Source: Polyodon spathula
Lineage: Eukaryota; Chordata; Actinopteri; Acipenseriformes; Polyodontidae
Assembly (NCBI RefSeq): GCF_017654505.1
Contig: NC_054536.1
Location: 36,622,970 to 36,686,969 of the forward strand
Direction of reading: 5' to 3'
Length of the DNA stretch: 64,000 nt
How positions within the stretch are numbered: position 1 is the stretch's first letter; each line of letters starts with the position of its first letter. A model generated the notes under the pieces. That model did no database searches and was not told the DNA's origin. It worked only from the letters and a program-made list of their open reading frames with translations. This document shows, piece by piece, positions 1 through 13,255 of the stretch. Both the position numbers and the translations under genes were made by a program.

Positions 1-99
1 TTGTAGGTGAGCAGATATTTGAGATTCATGTTGTGGGTTAACATTTCAACAATTTCAACATTTGTTAAATGGTTAAATATGAAACAACAATTACATTGT

Positions 100-126
100 A
101 ATAATAATAATAATAATAATAATTAA
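100..126. repeat. TAA trinucleotide microsatellite
   Basis: About eight uninterrupted TAA units are directly visible. Tracts like this are common in vertebrate noncoding DNA. Confidence 0.9.
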
Positions 127-1098
127 TTTACAAAATAATAATATTTATTATGCTGTTGTTTAAACGAACAGTAAGTATGTATACAAAGGGAATTAAAACT
201 AAAGCCATGGTATAAAATACATGAATGCATGCTGTTGTCATATATTCCTCCTACAAAGTTCAGTTTTCTCTTTCAAACCTCTTTAGGGTAATGCTTCCCC
301 CCCCCCCCTGAAGGAACTATACAAACATTTGAATGCCATTTATGTTCATTGTTTGTACAAAGAATAGTTTTTCTTTCATTTTAATGTATTAATTTGTATT
401 CTTCTAATGAAGTTTATACAGTTCTGAGAATAGCTTGGATAGGCAAACAATCTGGCCAGTATTATTACTAAACGCATTTTAATTATAATCAGATCCTAGA
501 ATTTTTGAAAAGTTGAATCCTTTCTCCTAGAGAATATAATTTTTCTTGAACCCAGAATCAGTTCTTGTTAAATATTTATGAAAGCTCTTATAAGCAGTAG
601 AATATTACCATTCTGATATTTGTAAATTATGAGTAAATGATATATTATGCATTTCTTATAGGTTGTGGATTAAAACAAATAATCCACCCTGATGACTAAA
701 GTTCATTCTCCTTTCCATTTTATGTGTTCGTTGTGTTAATTAGCCTGTAGTTATACTCGCAGAAAGTGAAAAAAGACATCATCCAGTATTTCTTTTTGAT
801 TCTTGACTCCCAGTTCCATAATGTATCCCATGCGTAATGTACTCATTTAATAAAAATTGAAATGGGAATAGCACTTGAATTGAAAAGGTGCATTTCAGAT
901 CCTTTAACTCAATCATTTTTTTTCAGCCAACCCATAAATTGTAATTTATCTAAATCATGTTTCAGCATTTTTATGTTTCACCTGAGCATAACGCACCCAA
1001 AAGCAAGAACAATGGAACTCTGACATCGCATCACATACTCATAGAAACATGGAAAAACGAAATGCTAACTCGACCGATAGTGGTAAAACAAAAGTAGA

Positions 1099-1100
<2 letters not shown>

Positions 1101-1163
<63 letters not shown>
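1101..1163. repeat. TAA microsatellite with one interruption
   Basis: About twenty TAA units, interrupted once near 1130 by an extra A. It is longer than the tract at 100 and probably polymorphic. Confidence 0.95.
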
Positions 1164-1164
<1 letters not shown>

Positions 1165-1856
1165 TGACTCCGGTACTAACAACTGACAAAAATAAGCAAG
1201 TTGCTGCTGTAGTACCCAGGTAAACTTAGTGTCAATAATATAACTGAGAGAATAATATAAGGATGAATTTTGTGATAATACAGCAATACATTGCCAGTAT
1301 ACTGCTTAACATGCTCTGGAGTTGGAAAATGTGGAATTATGAATATTAGTGGTCATAAACTCAATACAATTGCAGAGTAAACAGGTGCACATCTATTCAA
1401 AAAGTAACTTCTAAATCCCTTCAGATAAGCTGCTCAAATTTCTCAGAGCCATCTTGGCACCCACATAACAGGACAGTACTTATCATTAGTGCCATTGGGG
1501 TTAGAACCTGGTTTTAAGGGTTGTCTTTTCACTTTAGCCTGGTTATATGCGACCCCCTACTCAGAGAGCATTGTCTTTGAATCACAGGTACTTTAACTTG
1601 TAAATGTTCTCTTTAGTACTTTTCAAGAGAAGTAACATATAGTGATCATATTTAAAAGATTGCCTTTGTTGACCTTTCGCAACATGGTAATTAGGCCCCT
1701 GAGCTCGGAGGGTCTTGTAAGGAACTGTGAGAAATGAAGGTAAAGCTTATCAGGTAGCAGGAGTGGTCTGCCTCCCTGGTGTTGATTTCAGAATTAACAT
1801 TTCAGTTCTTGTGCTTCTAATAATCACTGACCCCTCACTTCGTGTACTTTCCACAG

Positions 1857-1930
1857 GAAATGAACGCAGACAAAATTACTTTGACCCACCAATGGATGAG
1901 GAAATAAACCCAAGGCAGTGTGGGATGGAG
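1857..1930 (+). CDS. Candidate internal exon, unnamed gene
   Basis: A good acceptor (pyrimidine-rich, then CACAG) precedes a 74-base segment with one open frame. The peptide begins [19 protein letters not shown] and looks like real protein: acidic, with a balanced residue mix, in AT-rich surroundings. The proposed donor is GTCAGC, which is weak, so the 3' edge is uncertain. The frame starts with two bases of a split codon and ends on a codon boundary. It may belong to the same plus-strand gene as the exons from 15 kb on, but its end phase does not fit the next exon seen, so at least one exon would be missing between them. I do not recognise the protein. Confidence 0.35.
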
Positions 1931-2714
1931 GTCAGCACAGAAGATGAGTTGGAATTAAGCATGCAATTTCGTGTCATAATATTCTCTGCAGTTCATTAAA
2001 ATTAGGTGAAAAGATCATTCATTCTGTATCATTTACATTTTTGGGACTTTCTTTTTAAATATAATGTCTCATACATGGGGACTGGACTAAAATTGGTACA
2101 GAACTGGCTGTCATTGATGAAGGTCAGTAATCAGTTGGTCAGTTGCAGTACCTGTTTGCACTTATTCTGTTATAGAAAGCACAAGCTCTGACGACAAAAA
2201 AAAAAAAAAAAAAGCCTACATTAGTGAGATCTACAACCCCCACCTCCATTACAAATGTGCTCTTGGGAGCTAAGTACTATGAATGTTATAATGAAATGTG
2301 GGTTATTATTGAAAACCATTTTAATACTATTTGTGGAGTTATAGTGTAGAGTAACATCAGGCATACCATTAAAGCATGAAGCCTTGGATAATGTACGTAG
2401 CTTTTATTTTAAATAATGTCATTTTATAGGTGCATGTTACAGTGTTATAAACGTGTAGGAATTAAGAACTTCAGATTTAGATCTATCTGCTGTACTTTGG
2501 TGCCACTGATGGCATGTGATTTGTACAGTTTTACAGTACACTAAAGTTGTAAACAAATAGCCTTTTGTGCACATGTATACCAGCACTGTAATAGACATGT
2601 GCACAAGTACTGTAGTAGTTGTGTGTTTGTTAAATATTTTTTTTTACATTCTATAATAATACTGCAGGTAGCCAACAATACATTTCATATTTGAAACGTT
2701 ATCAAAATTGGGTA
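1931..2714. other. Noncoding stretch, probably intron
   Basis: No exon or transposon is recognisable. A poly(A) run lies at about 2196-2213, and the 12-bp inverted repeat listed separately lies near 2.6 kb. Confidence 0.5.
2565..2606. repeat. Perfect 12-bp inverted repeat
   Basis: TTGTGCACATGT at 2565-2576 is mirrored exactly by ACATGTGCACAA at 2595-2606, with an 18-base loop. It could be a small hairpin or the remnant of a miniature element. No target duplication is visible. Confidence 0.8.
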
Positions 2715-3000
2715 ACTGCTGACTGCTTAGAGTGCAGGGGGAGTCATGTGAGGTTCAAAACCTGCTTGTGCCAAGTTGCCTGTCTTGGCTTGGACCCACA
2801 GAGGGGTCTGTGTTGACCTTCGTGCTCCAATGGGGTCTGTGTAGAAAAGCCGCCTGGGGAGAGTTTGTCTCATCACACTTTAGGAACCATTCCTGGTCAG
2901 GCAGCCAACGAGTCCAAGCAGAGATTTCCCAGGCTGGTCCCTTGCCTCCAGGGTTCAGTAGCTAGGTGACATCTGTTGTTTATGTTTGGGAGATAAACAT
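2715..3000 (+). mobile_element. Possible tRNA-derived SINE
   Basis: This patch is much more GC-rich than its flanks. It carries GGTTCAAAACC at 2752-2762, a good match to the RNA polymerase III B box. A decayed A-box-like stretch lies about 25-35 bases upstream. The 77-codon open frame inside has no protein-like features and is probably chance. It does not obviously align with the three SINE copies at 10.8, 33.9 and 36.3 kb. Confidence 0.3.
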
Positions 3001-4612
3001 GTGAGCTAAATCCAATCTATGATGTTTTAAAGCTCTGCAAAGCTTTTTCTTATGTTAACGTGTGTTACTCATGAACATTTTCTTATACCATTCTTAAATT
3101 GCCGACAGCATTTTGGATAAGTTTCATGAATATTACATTTGACATCTTTGTAATAGCATTTTTATTATGTATTGACTAGAAATACCTAATTAATATTCCT
3201 ATTAGCAGGTAGTTCTACAAATATAGTTGGTTTGCCTTTACCCTTTCTGATTTTTAAATTCATTTTCAACAATCTCACTATACGGAAAACACATCATGGT
3301 AGGAAACAAAGGACAGAGCTATGCTGTCTAAAACTATTTTCACTGGTTCACTCACACACAGGAATCTGTTTAAATACAGGGGCTATGTAAAGGATACAGT
3401 TTCACATGCAACACCAATCTATAGCTCTATATGTTAACAAAAACTGTATGAAAGCATTTGCCTAAGCTGATCAGTTTTCAAAATCAGCCTTCATATGCAA
3501 AGTATTAGGAAGACAGTAACACTTATTTGAGTAAACATTCTTTTTAGATCAAAGGACATCAAGCTTTTGTTATTCAACATAGACAAACATAAAAGATATT
3601 GCAATTCGTATGAAAATGTAAGCCTCTGTGTTATCAAATGAATTTGGCACTTTGCCACACAGCGCACTGTAAAATACAGTGAGCATTTAAATTGTACATG
3701 GTTGCTGTTAATGAACAGTGTTATAGTGTCAAGCATGCTGACAACTTGATCTTAAAGAAAGTATGATTGAATTCAGAAATTAACACTTTCAAGACTATTT
3801 TAAGTAATGTTTTCTTAAAGAAAAATTAAAATCCTTTTTAAACAATTAAAATCTTGTTTTGATGGGGTTAGGCATTTAATTAATCTTTCCTGGCAATCTA
3901 ACACTGTTTATAAATTTCTCAAAGAACAGTCCCTAAAACAGCATTCTTAAAACAGGGCTTAACATTTTGTTTATAGTTTTTCAACGTGTTGCCTCACAAA
4001 ACTTGGAAGTTGTGTAATATATTTTTGAGACTTAGGTGACTCACTGACCCCTAGTTAAGTAAGAACAGTTTTATGGCACCTGTTCAATCAAAATTAAATA
4101 ATTCCATTCAACTGCCAGATTCCTACTGCAGGTTTGTATGAGAAATAAAAAGCCATACATAAAAAAGCAGTGTTTTAACTGCAAAGCAACTAAAATTCAG
4201 TGGTGTGGAAAATAAACCACAGAAAGGGAAACAATAGAACTACTAACCTGAAATGAACTAGCAAAGTTTTTTTTTTTTTTTTAATCTATGCACCAATTAC
4301 CTTGCCCATGCATATATTATTACAATGTTTTGTTGTAGCGGAAGAGATTGAAGGTTATTGAAAAAATGTCTTAGAGTAAAATGATGTCATCTAGATCTGT
4401 AGGCTAAAAGAGCTTAAAACAAGCAAAAAGAGGTTATTTTAAATCCTTCTGTGTAAATTGTTTATCAATTGACACAATAAATGTGTATATTTTTTAATGT
4501 CCAGTATTTATTACTGTTACAGAACTTTATTTAGTAATGTCAGTTTTAACCAGCTACAATGGCTTAAGGCTGTAGGCGATTGTTCTTACATAATAGATAA
4601 GGTAGGAGATCG
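3001..4612. other. AT-rich noncoding stretch
   Basis: Nothing recognisable apart from a T run near 4267-4282. All reading frames are short. Confidence 0.55.
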
Positions 4613-5896
<1,284 letters not shown>

Positions 5897-5994
<98 letters not shown>

Positions 5995-6024
5995 TACATA
6001 CATACATACATACACACACACACA
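5897..6024. repeat. Compound (TG)n(TA)n(CA)n microsatellite
   Basis: TG units are followed by about 30 TA units, then CA and CATA units. The array is partly self-complementary (TG at one side, CA at the other). It runs directly into the Tc1-like element that follows, suggesting that the element used a TA in the array as its target. Confidence 0.95.
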
Positions 6025-7249
6025 CCTCTGGAAAAAATTAAGAGACCACTGCAAAATTATCAGTTTCTCTGGTTTTACTATTTATAGGTATGTGTTTGGG
6101 TAAAATGAACATTTTTTTTTTATTTTATAAACTACTGACAACATTTCTCCCAAATTCCAAATAAAAATATTGTCATTTAGAGCATTTATTTGCAGAAAAT
6201 GACAACTGGTCAAAATAACAAAAAAGATGCAGTGTTGTCAGACCTCGAATAATGCAAAGAAAATAAGTTCATATTCATTTTTAAACAACACAATACTAAT
6301 GTTTTAACGTAGGAAGAGTTCAGAAATCAATATTTGGTGGAATAACCCTGATTTTCAAATCACAGCTTTCATGCTTCTTGGCATGCTCTCCACCAGTCTT
6401 TCACATTGATGTTGGGTGACTTTATGCCACTCCTGGCGCAAAAATTCAAGCAGCTCGGCTTTGTTTGATGGCTTGTGACCATCCATCTTCCTCGTGATCA
6501 CATTCTAGAGGTTTTCAATGGGGTACAGGTCTGGAGATTGGGCTGGCCATGGCAGGGTCTTGATCTGGTGGTTCTCCATCCACACCTTGATTGATCTTGT
6601 TGTGTGGCATGGAGCATTGTCCTGCTGGAAAAACAATCCTCAGAGTTGGGGAACATTGTCAGAACAGAAGGAAGCAAGTTTTCTTCCAGAACAACCTTGT
6701 ACTTGGCTTGATTCATGCGTTCACAAAGACAAATCTGCCCAATTCCAGCCTTGCTGAAGCACCCCCAGATCATCACTGATCCTCCACCACTGTAGCTTTG
6801 TTGTCCCCAATGTGTGCTGCTTGACCTTGTTCATATGAACCGCCGTCTTTGAAATTTTAAGGATGGAAGCAACCCGATGCTCACTTATCCCAGTAAAGCC
6901 AGAATTGAACCCTTCTTTTCCTCACTCAAAACTTTCCTTTTCAACTCTTTGGGCATGGTCAATAGTTATTTTTTGATTCCAATTACTTTTGAGGTACTAC
7001 TAGCACTGTTTTGCCATCTAGCTGGTCCTATTGCAAGAGGATAATGATGACCACAGGAGTGGTTTTTATACTTTTCCTCCTTAAATAAGATTTGGTTCAG
7101 GTGATCCCCTAATCAGTACCTCATTCAGTAGAATGAGGTGTGCCTGTGTTGGAATTCAACAGACACTGGAATGGAATGGCTGCCATACATGTTGAGATGC
7201 TGGTTGAAGAAAAATTTGCAGTGGTCTCAATTTTTTCTAGAGCTGTGTG
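6018..7249 (-). mobile_element. Tc1-like DNA transposon relic with both inverted ends
   Basis: The left end contains CTCTGGAAAAAATTAAGAGA (from 6026) and continues into GACCACTGCAAA. The right end at about 7214-7243 is its reverse complement with a few mismatches. ACAC/GTGT steps next to TA-rich DNA lie outside each end. The length, about 1.23 kb, is below the usual 1.6 kb of Tc1-like elements because an internal part is missing. The transposase remnant inside is on the minus strand. This terminal-repeat family is common in fish genomes. The element is dead. Confidence 0.9.
6498..6956 (-). pseudogene. Tc1-like transposase, internally deleted and frameshifted
   Basis: Reading from 6956 down, the start Met is followed by Pro-Lys-Glu-Leu-Lys and a helix-turn-helix-like segment (ISEHRVASILKISKTAVH) from the DNA-binding end. 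After that the sequence jumps to the catalytic region with MIWGCFSKAGIG near 6770. Near 6630 the conserved Gln-Asp-Asn-Ala-Pro-Cys-His block of the second catalytic Asp is visible only after changing frame. The frame breaks again further on. The middle, which would carry the first catalytic Asp, appears to be lost. The neighbours are the two inverted ends of the same element. Confidence 0.85.
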
Positions 7250-8576
7250 TATGTATGTATGTATATATGATAGATCTACACACACACCTTTGTCATTAAT
7301 AACACTATCAGTGCTGGTAACTTCTGTAACCTTTAGGGAGCACTTTACCTTATTAGTCCTTAAAGACTGGTATTTTTGTACTGTTTTGGTCTATTCAGTT
7401 GTTATTTAAGATAACAAAGTAGGAACAATGCAATAATACACATTTATGGGGTTCTTCTATAACTGGGCCCATAGCATACTACTTACAAGTTAATTTCATG
7501 CACAAATAGTACCTGTGAGGTCTTTTATAGTATTTTAATTAAGCATCCCATGAGGGGAACTTATTCGTATTTTGCAAATCTATCACCACTGCTACAACTG
7601 CCATTATATCAAATAATTTCAGTTTCCCACTTCATATTTTCAGTGTTATGGACAAAATGTAACGTCACCTTTGACTTTATCAAATGAACCAAGTCACAGG
7701 TCAAAGAACAAATGCATAGAGATATTGGCCTCATACATGATACACAGCTGTACTCTGTAATTCTCTTGGGCGAAGTTTGTTTGGGGTATCATGCAAGAAA
7801 AGTTAACTCTTTTGCGCCAGTTAATTAACAAAGCTGTTGCTGCAACAGTGTCAAGCCTCATATCTCAGAAAAAATTTTAGGTATTGATTTTTTATTTACA
7901 TATGCTAAATTCGTTGGTGACAGTGACCAAGGTTCCCTCTAACCTGCACAAAAAGAAAGATCAGCAAAATGTTCCCAGATTTAAAGTCTTAATGACTTGT
8001 TGCAAAAATGTTATAATCTGTTTTGCAAACAAGTCTCCTCTTATTTATGATTTCATGAAATCAGTTTAACTTCACTTGCTGTTTGTGTTCAGTTTGAATT
8101 AAAAATAAGGAGCTTCCTTTCTTTTGTACATTATCAATGAAACAATTATAGTCTCAATGAAGTTACAGGAGAAAAACATTTAAGTGAACGGAGCTGACTC
8201 AAAAAAAAAAGGGACATCACATAATCAAAAATAAAAACTGAAAACGAAGACCCAACATGTAAAGCACGCCCAACGGGACCCTGCTTTCCAAGTTTGAGAT
8301 TGCCTAAAGGCATGAATTTAAAAGGGACAGTTACAAGACTTTAAAATGCACTGATTTTCATTTTGAAATGTAACCCTGTTTTACAAAAATCTTGTTAAAA
8401 AATATTTAAGGATCATGCATTAAAAAAAAAAAAAAAATCTACTGTACACTTACAACTTTTTGAAATTGTCATATACTACTGAACATACTTTTGGCACGTT
8501 TTGGTTGAATAAGATAACATCGCATTTATAAAAGTCCACTAGGAATAGTATTTCTGAAGAAGTGTGTTCTGTAACT
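7250..8576. other. AT-rich noncoding stretch
   Basis: GTAT-type simple repeats at 7250-7266 continue the microsatellite on the far side of the Tc1-like element. The rest shows no gene or repeat I can name. Confidence 0.55.
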
Positions 8577-9119
8577 TGTGACAAAGTAGGGTATGCTTTG
8601 CAACTCTCTGGACCTTAATCACATTCTTGTATAAAATATGAACACCACTCCAAACAGATGGGTTCCAAACAGGGCAGTGCCTATACATTTATTTATTAAT
8701 TTACAAAAACTAAACAAAACAAAACCTACCTCCACCAAGGAGCACTAGCTAGACTTTAACAAAAAGTTGTTATCTAAAGATCAAGCAGCTACACTGCTTA
8801 CTGACTCCCAAAAAATCACAAAAGAGCTTTTATTTTACCTTTAAGTTTTCCTTTTTTTATTCCTGACTTTGAATGACTCACCCTTATCAGCCCCACAGGC
8901 CTCACAAAGAGGCAGACAGAAAGACTGACCCCAAACAAACACTTTTGACCTGCTTTTATACCTGCTTGTTTAATTACAGGCAGGTGGCCCTCATTACCTT
9001 AGATCTAGGTGATAATCGTCCCAGCTCTAATTTCAAACCCCAAGGTATTCTGGGGGATGCAGTCCTGTATCCTATTTTAAACCCACAGACTACATTTTTC
9101 CTCCCCCTATTCTGCTACA
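8577..9119 (-). mobile_element. Probable LTR, minus strand
   Basis: Read on the minus strand, the segment starts TGTAGCAGAATAGG and ends CTTTGTCACA, the TGT...ACA form of a long terminal repeat. It has a TATA box (TATAAAAG, plus-strand 8953-8960) and AATAAA-type signals downstream near 8690, in the order expected for promoter and polyadenylation. The length of 543 bp is normal. I found no matching target duplication and no internal retroviral region on either side, so it may be a decayed solo LTR. Its start resembles that of the LTR fragment at 37205 and its end resembles that of the LTR at 26353. Confidence 0.5.
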
Positions 9120-9444
9120 CTTATAAGCAAAGCCTACATTTTGGCAAGTTTATTACAAAATGTTGCATCTTATTGGGTGGTTATCTTTTAGTGTCTACAG
9201 ACAATAATTATAGAACCCTTGATGCATTTGCAAGTAAGGTCAAATTAAATTTGGATTATTATTATTTAAAAGATTTGTATTTTAGATTAGGTTAGACACC
9301 TGACAATCCTTATTGTTTATATGCTTAGCATTACATATTGTTTTATTTATGTATTTATTTATTGCAAATTATGGTGTACAGGTATGTGTGTTTTTGAGTT
9401 GGAGGGGTAAGCAAAAGCTTATCTCAACAAAACAAATATAACTT

Positions 9445-9504
<60 letters not shown>

Positions 9505-10810
9505 GTATTAGATTTATGTCTCTTGTAGTTTTAAAAAAAAAAAAAAATCCTAATAAAAGAGTATTGTTTTATTTCATTGCCTGCATTCCTAGTAGCCTAC
9601 ATACTGACATACTTTGATTTTCTTAGTTAAGTTTCAATACATATAGTGGCCAATGAATATTAACTGGTTCACTGCTACATTGTTTTAACCTACGAGCATA
9701 TCTGTGGGGGAGTTTCCATGTGTGGTTATTTACACATGAAATGGCGATGCGCGTGCACGTTTGGGAGAACAGGTTTGTGGATGAAAATAATGGCCACAGA
9801 GAGGTTGGGTAAATCTCATTTACCTGTGAGCATGATGTAAAACAGGGGAAACCCACATTTCACTTGAAAACATCCACTGCTCCCAATCCAGACAGCCTTG
9901 GGAGCATACGTGGAAGGTGTCTTGCACAGATCTCTACAATCCTACGTCTCTGCCGGTTTTCAGTCATGGTGATCTGCAATAGCTGGGTTGGACAGTTTCA
10001 TTTTATACCTCAGTTTTAATTATTATTTTTTTCTTTAATTAATGTGTCATGTGATAAATTAGTTGAAATAGTATTCACTACTAACGATATGCCACTCCAC
10101 CAATGTACAGTTGAAAAACAATTTGAGCAAGAGCAGTAAAACATTATTAAACAACCAGGCATGAGGCATTTACAAATCACAGCTTTATTACATGAGCTTA
10201 ACACTGCTTTAGAGTTTCACTCAAATGTCACCTGACAACCATGGATTTCCAGTTGAGATTCCCTCATGTACCTGGTCTCTATGCATGGAAACCACATTTT
10301 ACTGAGCTACCTGCGAAAACAGCATGAGAACGCTACACATGGCTAATTTGCATATCCACCTCCTCCTTTCCCCTTTATTTGCATGAGGTCAGGTGAAAAG
10401 AGGCTCTTCTCCAGTAAAATAAACTGAACCAATGGAAACCTAAAATGTATACAATCAATTTTCACTTGGCTCAAGAACAGTGTCTCGAGAAAAATTTGAA
10501 AACACAGAAACTCCCCCAATGATACATATCTCACATCCATATGTTTACATACCATTCAATCTAATATGACATTACTCTTAGATTATGCCCCTGCTGGTGC
10601 TTTGTTTTGTTCACAAAACTACCCTTTTACAATGTTTATAGCTGAAAAAAGAAACAGATATTTAATTTATGACAACAGTAATTTGGCAAAACAGAAATTT
10701 ATATTTTAAATAATTGACAATTTACTAGAAAGACTTAACAAAAGAACTGAAACTATTTACATTGCATTTTTTTCTTGAAATAATTTAGATTTTAATTTTT
10801 TTTTTAAAGT
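9120..10810. other. Noncoding stretch
   Basis: No recognisable gene. A (TG)n tract is listed separately. The reading frames at 9623-9856 and 10343-10555 on the minus strand lack splice signals or protein-like features. Confidence 0.5.
9450..9501. repeat. (TG)n microsatellite
   Basis: About 26 uninterrupted TG units. Confidence 0.97.
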
Positions 10811-11255
10811 GAGGTGAAGGGTCCCTGATTGGCTCACCCAGTAAAAGCACAGCCAGGTGGTGTGCAGGGTGATTCATACAGCAGTGGTTCAAGTCACATT
10901 GACTGTGGCGCTCCTGTGGGTTAGGGAGACAAAACCAGCAGGGTTCTCCTCATTGCGCTACAGCGAACCCTGCTGGCTAGGCAGTAAGTGAGCTCAAACA
11001 CAGACAGCTGCAGGGCTGGCCCTTGACCTCCTGAGGTCAATCATTTTGCTGACATCCACTCTCGTGTTCATGGGTGGAAAAGAGGAGGCTGGCTCGGTCG
11101 TGGGATCAGAGGAAACCACTGAACCTTCAGTTCTCCTGAGCTGTGTGTGAATTTCTGCTGTGAGGTGATAAAGGATTAGGCATTTCAAATCGAGGGAGAA
11201 AATCAGGAGAAAAGTAATTGGGCACATTAAATAACAATTAAAAAAATCTAATTAA
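10811..11255 (+). mobile_element. tRNA-derived SINE, copy 1
   Basis: TGGCTCACCCAG at 10830-10841 fits an A box. GGTTCAAGTC at 10886-10895 fits a B box, about 45 bases on, consistent with an RNA polymerase III promoter from a tRNA. A GC-rich body follows. The tail GTAATTGGGCAC near 11214 resembles the tails of two other copies (ATAATTGGACAC near 34158 and ATAATTGAACAT near 36719). The three copies are diverged, so the family is old. The open frame at 10994-11227 on the minus strand is a by-product. Confidence 0.7.
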
Positions 11256-12250
11256 AAAGTTAAGTGACATCTGACACTGAAGTCCTGTTGTGCTTTACAA
11301 CTTGTACCATTGTTATCTAGTTTATAACTTTTTTTATCCTACAAAGGATGGATAAAATTATTTTACACAACTGCACATCCACGTATATAGTAAAAGACAG
11401 AGAAACAACACAGAACTCATTCTTAACGAAGTTTTGCTGTGAAAAAAAAAAAAAAAATCACGTTTTACCATGGATATTTTGTCATCATATCACAATATTT
11501 TACTATTTCTACAGTGCTTTTTACTATGTATGGTTTAGTTCTTTACTGTACTGTACAGGCACCCATAATTGAGAAAGTAATTAAGTTTCGTATCATTAAT
11601 GAATGTTTTTTTTCAGCATAAGAGCAGTAATACTCACCCATTCAACCTAACCTAATCTATTAAAATCGTGTCTAGCTAATGTTTTAAATACATCTTTTAA
11701 ACCTTTTATTTACAAAGAATACTTGAGGCTTATAAATTATCTATTTGTTACTTACTTTGCAGTAATATACCCTCAGCCCTTTAGCCATGTAGAGCTTGTT
11801 GCAGCAAAAAACTTTAACAATGATGTAATGTAGAGCCATCAAAAGCTGAAAGGCGTATTTGCAAGCTGTCAAAAAGTGGCATTTCTATTTGTCAGAAGTT
11901 CTCAACAGAATGTATAGACTGAAAGGATATCTTTTCAGGTTATGGTATAAGTCCTTATAGTCCTATGCTAGAAATATGTTTATCTTCTTATAATAATTTA
12001 TAAGATGATAAACATATTAGTGTGCATCTATCCTCGTAGCCTTGTGTCTACCAATTTGTTTGTAAATTACATATAGTATAAAGATTTCCACCCCATCGGG
12101 TTTTATAAAAACACAGGCATGTAGAGACTGTCAGAAGAGGGAAGTTGATTTTCAGCCAGCTGCTGATTAATGAAATACATGGAGGTGTGAAATGTTCAAG
12201 AAATGAATCTTATAAACACCAAGGGTCTTGGTGATTGTGAATTCACAGGT
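11256..12250. other. AT-rich noncoding stretch
   Basis: No gene or repeat recognised. Short A runs occur near 11443-11458. Confidence 0.5.
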
Positions 12251-12379
12251 ATGATTACAGAGGAGGGGAGAGTAGGTCCAGGAGTTCGGAAATGCTCTGG
12301 AGTTTTCCCTAGTATTGCAAGCCTGCGGCAGGAGGTTGAAGATGAGGTGATCCGTTGTTATGTTGAGCAGTTCAAGTAA
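12251..12379 (+). CDS. Short open frame, possible exon or gene relic
   Basis: A 42-codon frame starts MITEEGRVGPGVRK and ends RCYVEQFK before TAA. It stands out as GC-rich against AT-rich flanks. Acceptor-like CACAG precedes it, and a donor-like GTAATG overlaps the stop, so it could also be an internal exon ending at about 12374. I do not recognise the peptide. Its end phase does not match the exon at 15258. It may be a relic of a mobile element. Confidence 0.2.
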   Translation: MITEEGRVGPGVRKCSGVFPSIASLRQEVEDEVIRCYVEQFK

Positions 12380-12599
12380 TGTGTGCAGGGTGACATGGTC
12401 GCAGTCAGCCGCCTTTTGCTGGAACAGGTCAGAATTAACAGAATAACAATGTCACTACTTCTTTTATGACATTAGGATGTCAGATATCAGTTCTTTGCTC
12501 TACCTAATGGATATATTTGTCCTTCATCAGCTTACAATATCCTGGTTACCATTTTTGTAAAAAAGAAATTTGCAAAGCATTTTACATTTTTTTTTAACT

Positions 12600-13255
12600 G
12601 TCAGAGAATGTGATAGAGAGAGAAAGAATCGATGTTGCAAATCTCCCTCCCAACGAGAAAGGACTTTGTGTAAGGACAGTGGTATTCTACCTCCTAGATG
12701 GATTGCCTTGATGGTAGTTGGAAACTGGAAGGTAACCATATTAGGAGGGGCGCGTAGTTACAAGTACCCAGAACGACTCCATTGCAAGCAGTTGCGGGAC
12801 AGCCCTCTATTGGAGAAATCATGGCGACGGGTTGTTTGCAGGGAGGAGTTTATGGGTACAAAGGGGAAGCAGCTACTTTGGCATGCTGCCATGCGCTGAG
12901 AATGTAAACTACCGGCCAGAGGATTGCGTTTGTTGTGATACGTGTTTGTTTGTTGTCTGCAGAGGAGGAATATGGAGGCAGCGGCTGCAGCCACGGAGCC
13001 AGCCTGCATCACTAGAGCACTACCCTCACCACACGACACCAGCACCACAAGGGGATTAAGAGCACACTTTCGTGCAAGGGATTATTGTGGAGTGTTGAGT
13101 TTATTATTTGGGACTGCAAACCAGCCGTGTTCCCCCCAATACCATTGCTGGTAGAGGAGTGGTTCTTTTTGTTCTTTTATTAAAAATACAGACATTTTTG
13201 GTAAAAAAGAACTGTTTGGACATTGTTTTATTCACCACACCACTCGCACAGTTCA
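12600..13255 (+). mobile_element. GC-rich LTR-like segment
   Basis: A block starting TGTCAGAGAATG and ending CACTCGCACA is far richer in G and C than its surroundings. Near its end it has a TTATTAAAA signal and then a T/G-rich tail, the order seen in many fish LTRs. I found no target duplication, no TATA box and no primer-binding site. The open frames on both strands (12527-13154) are incoherent. The alternative is an unrecognised gene end. Confidence 0.25.

Larger units (their letters stand above)
1..1856. other. AT-rich noncoding stretch
   Basis: I see no gene here. The DNA is AT-rich with frequent stops in all frames, and its only clear structures are two TAA trinucleotide tracts listed separately and a short C run near 299-308. 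It may be intronic or intergenic; the only clue is the candidate exon that follows. Confidence 0.6.

Noticed and set aside
12832..13154. Several open frames in the GC-rich block
   Set aside because: They overlap on both strands without a motif. The block is more likely an LTR-like segment.
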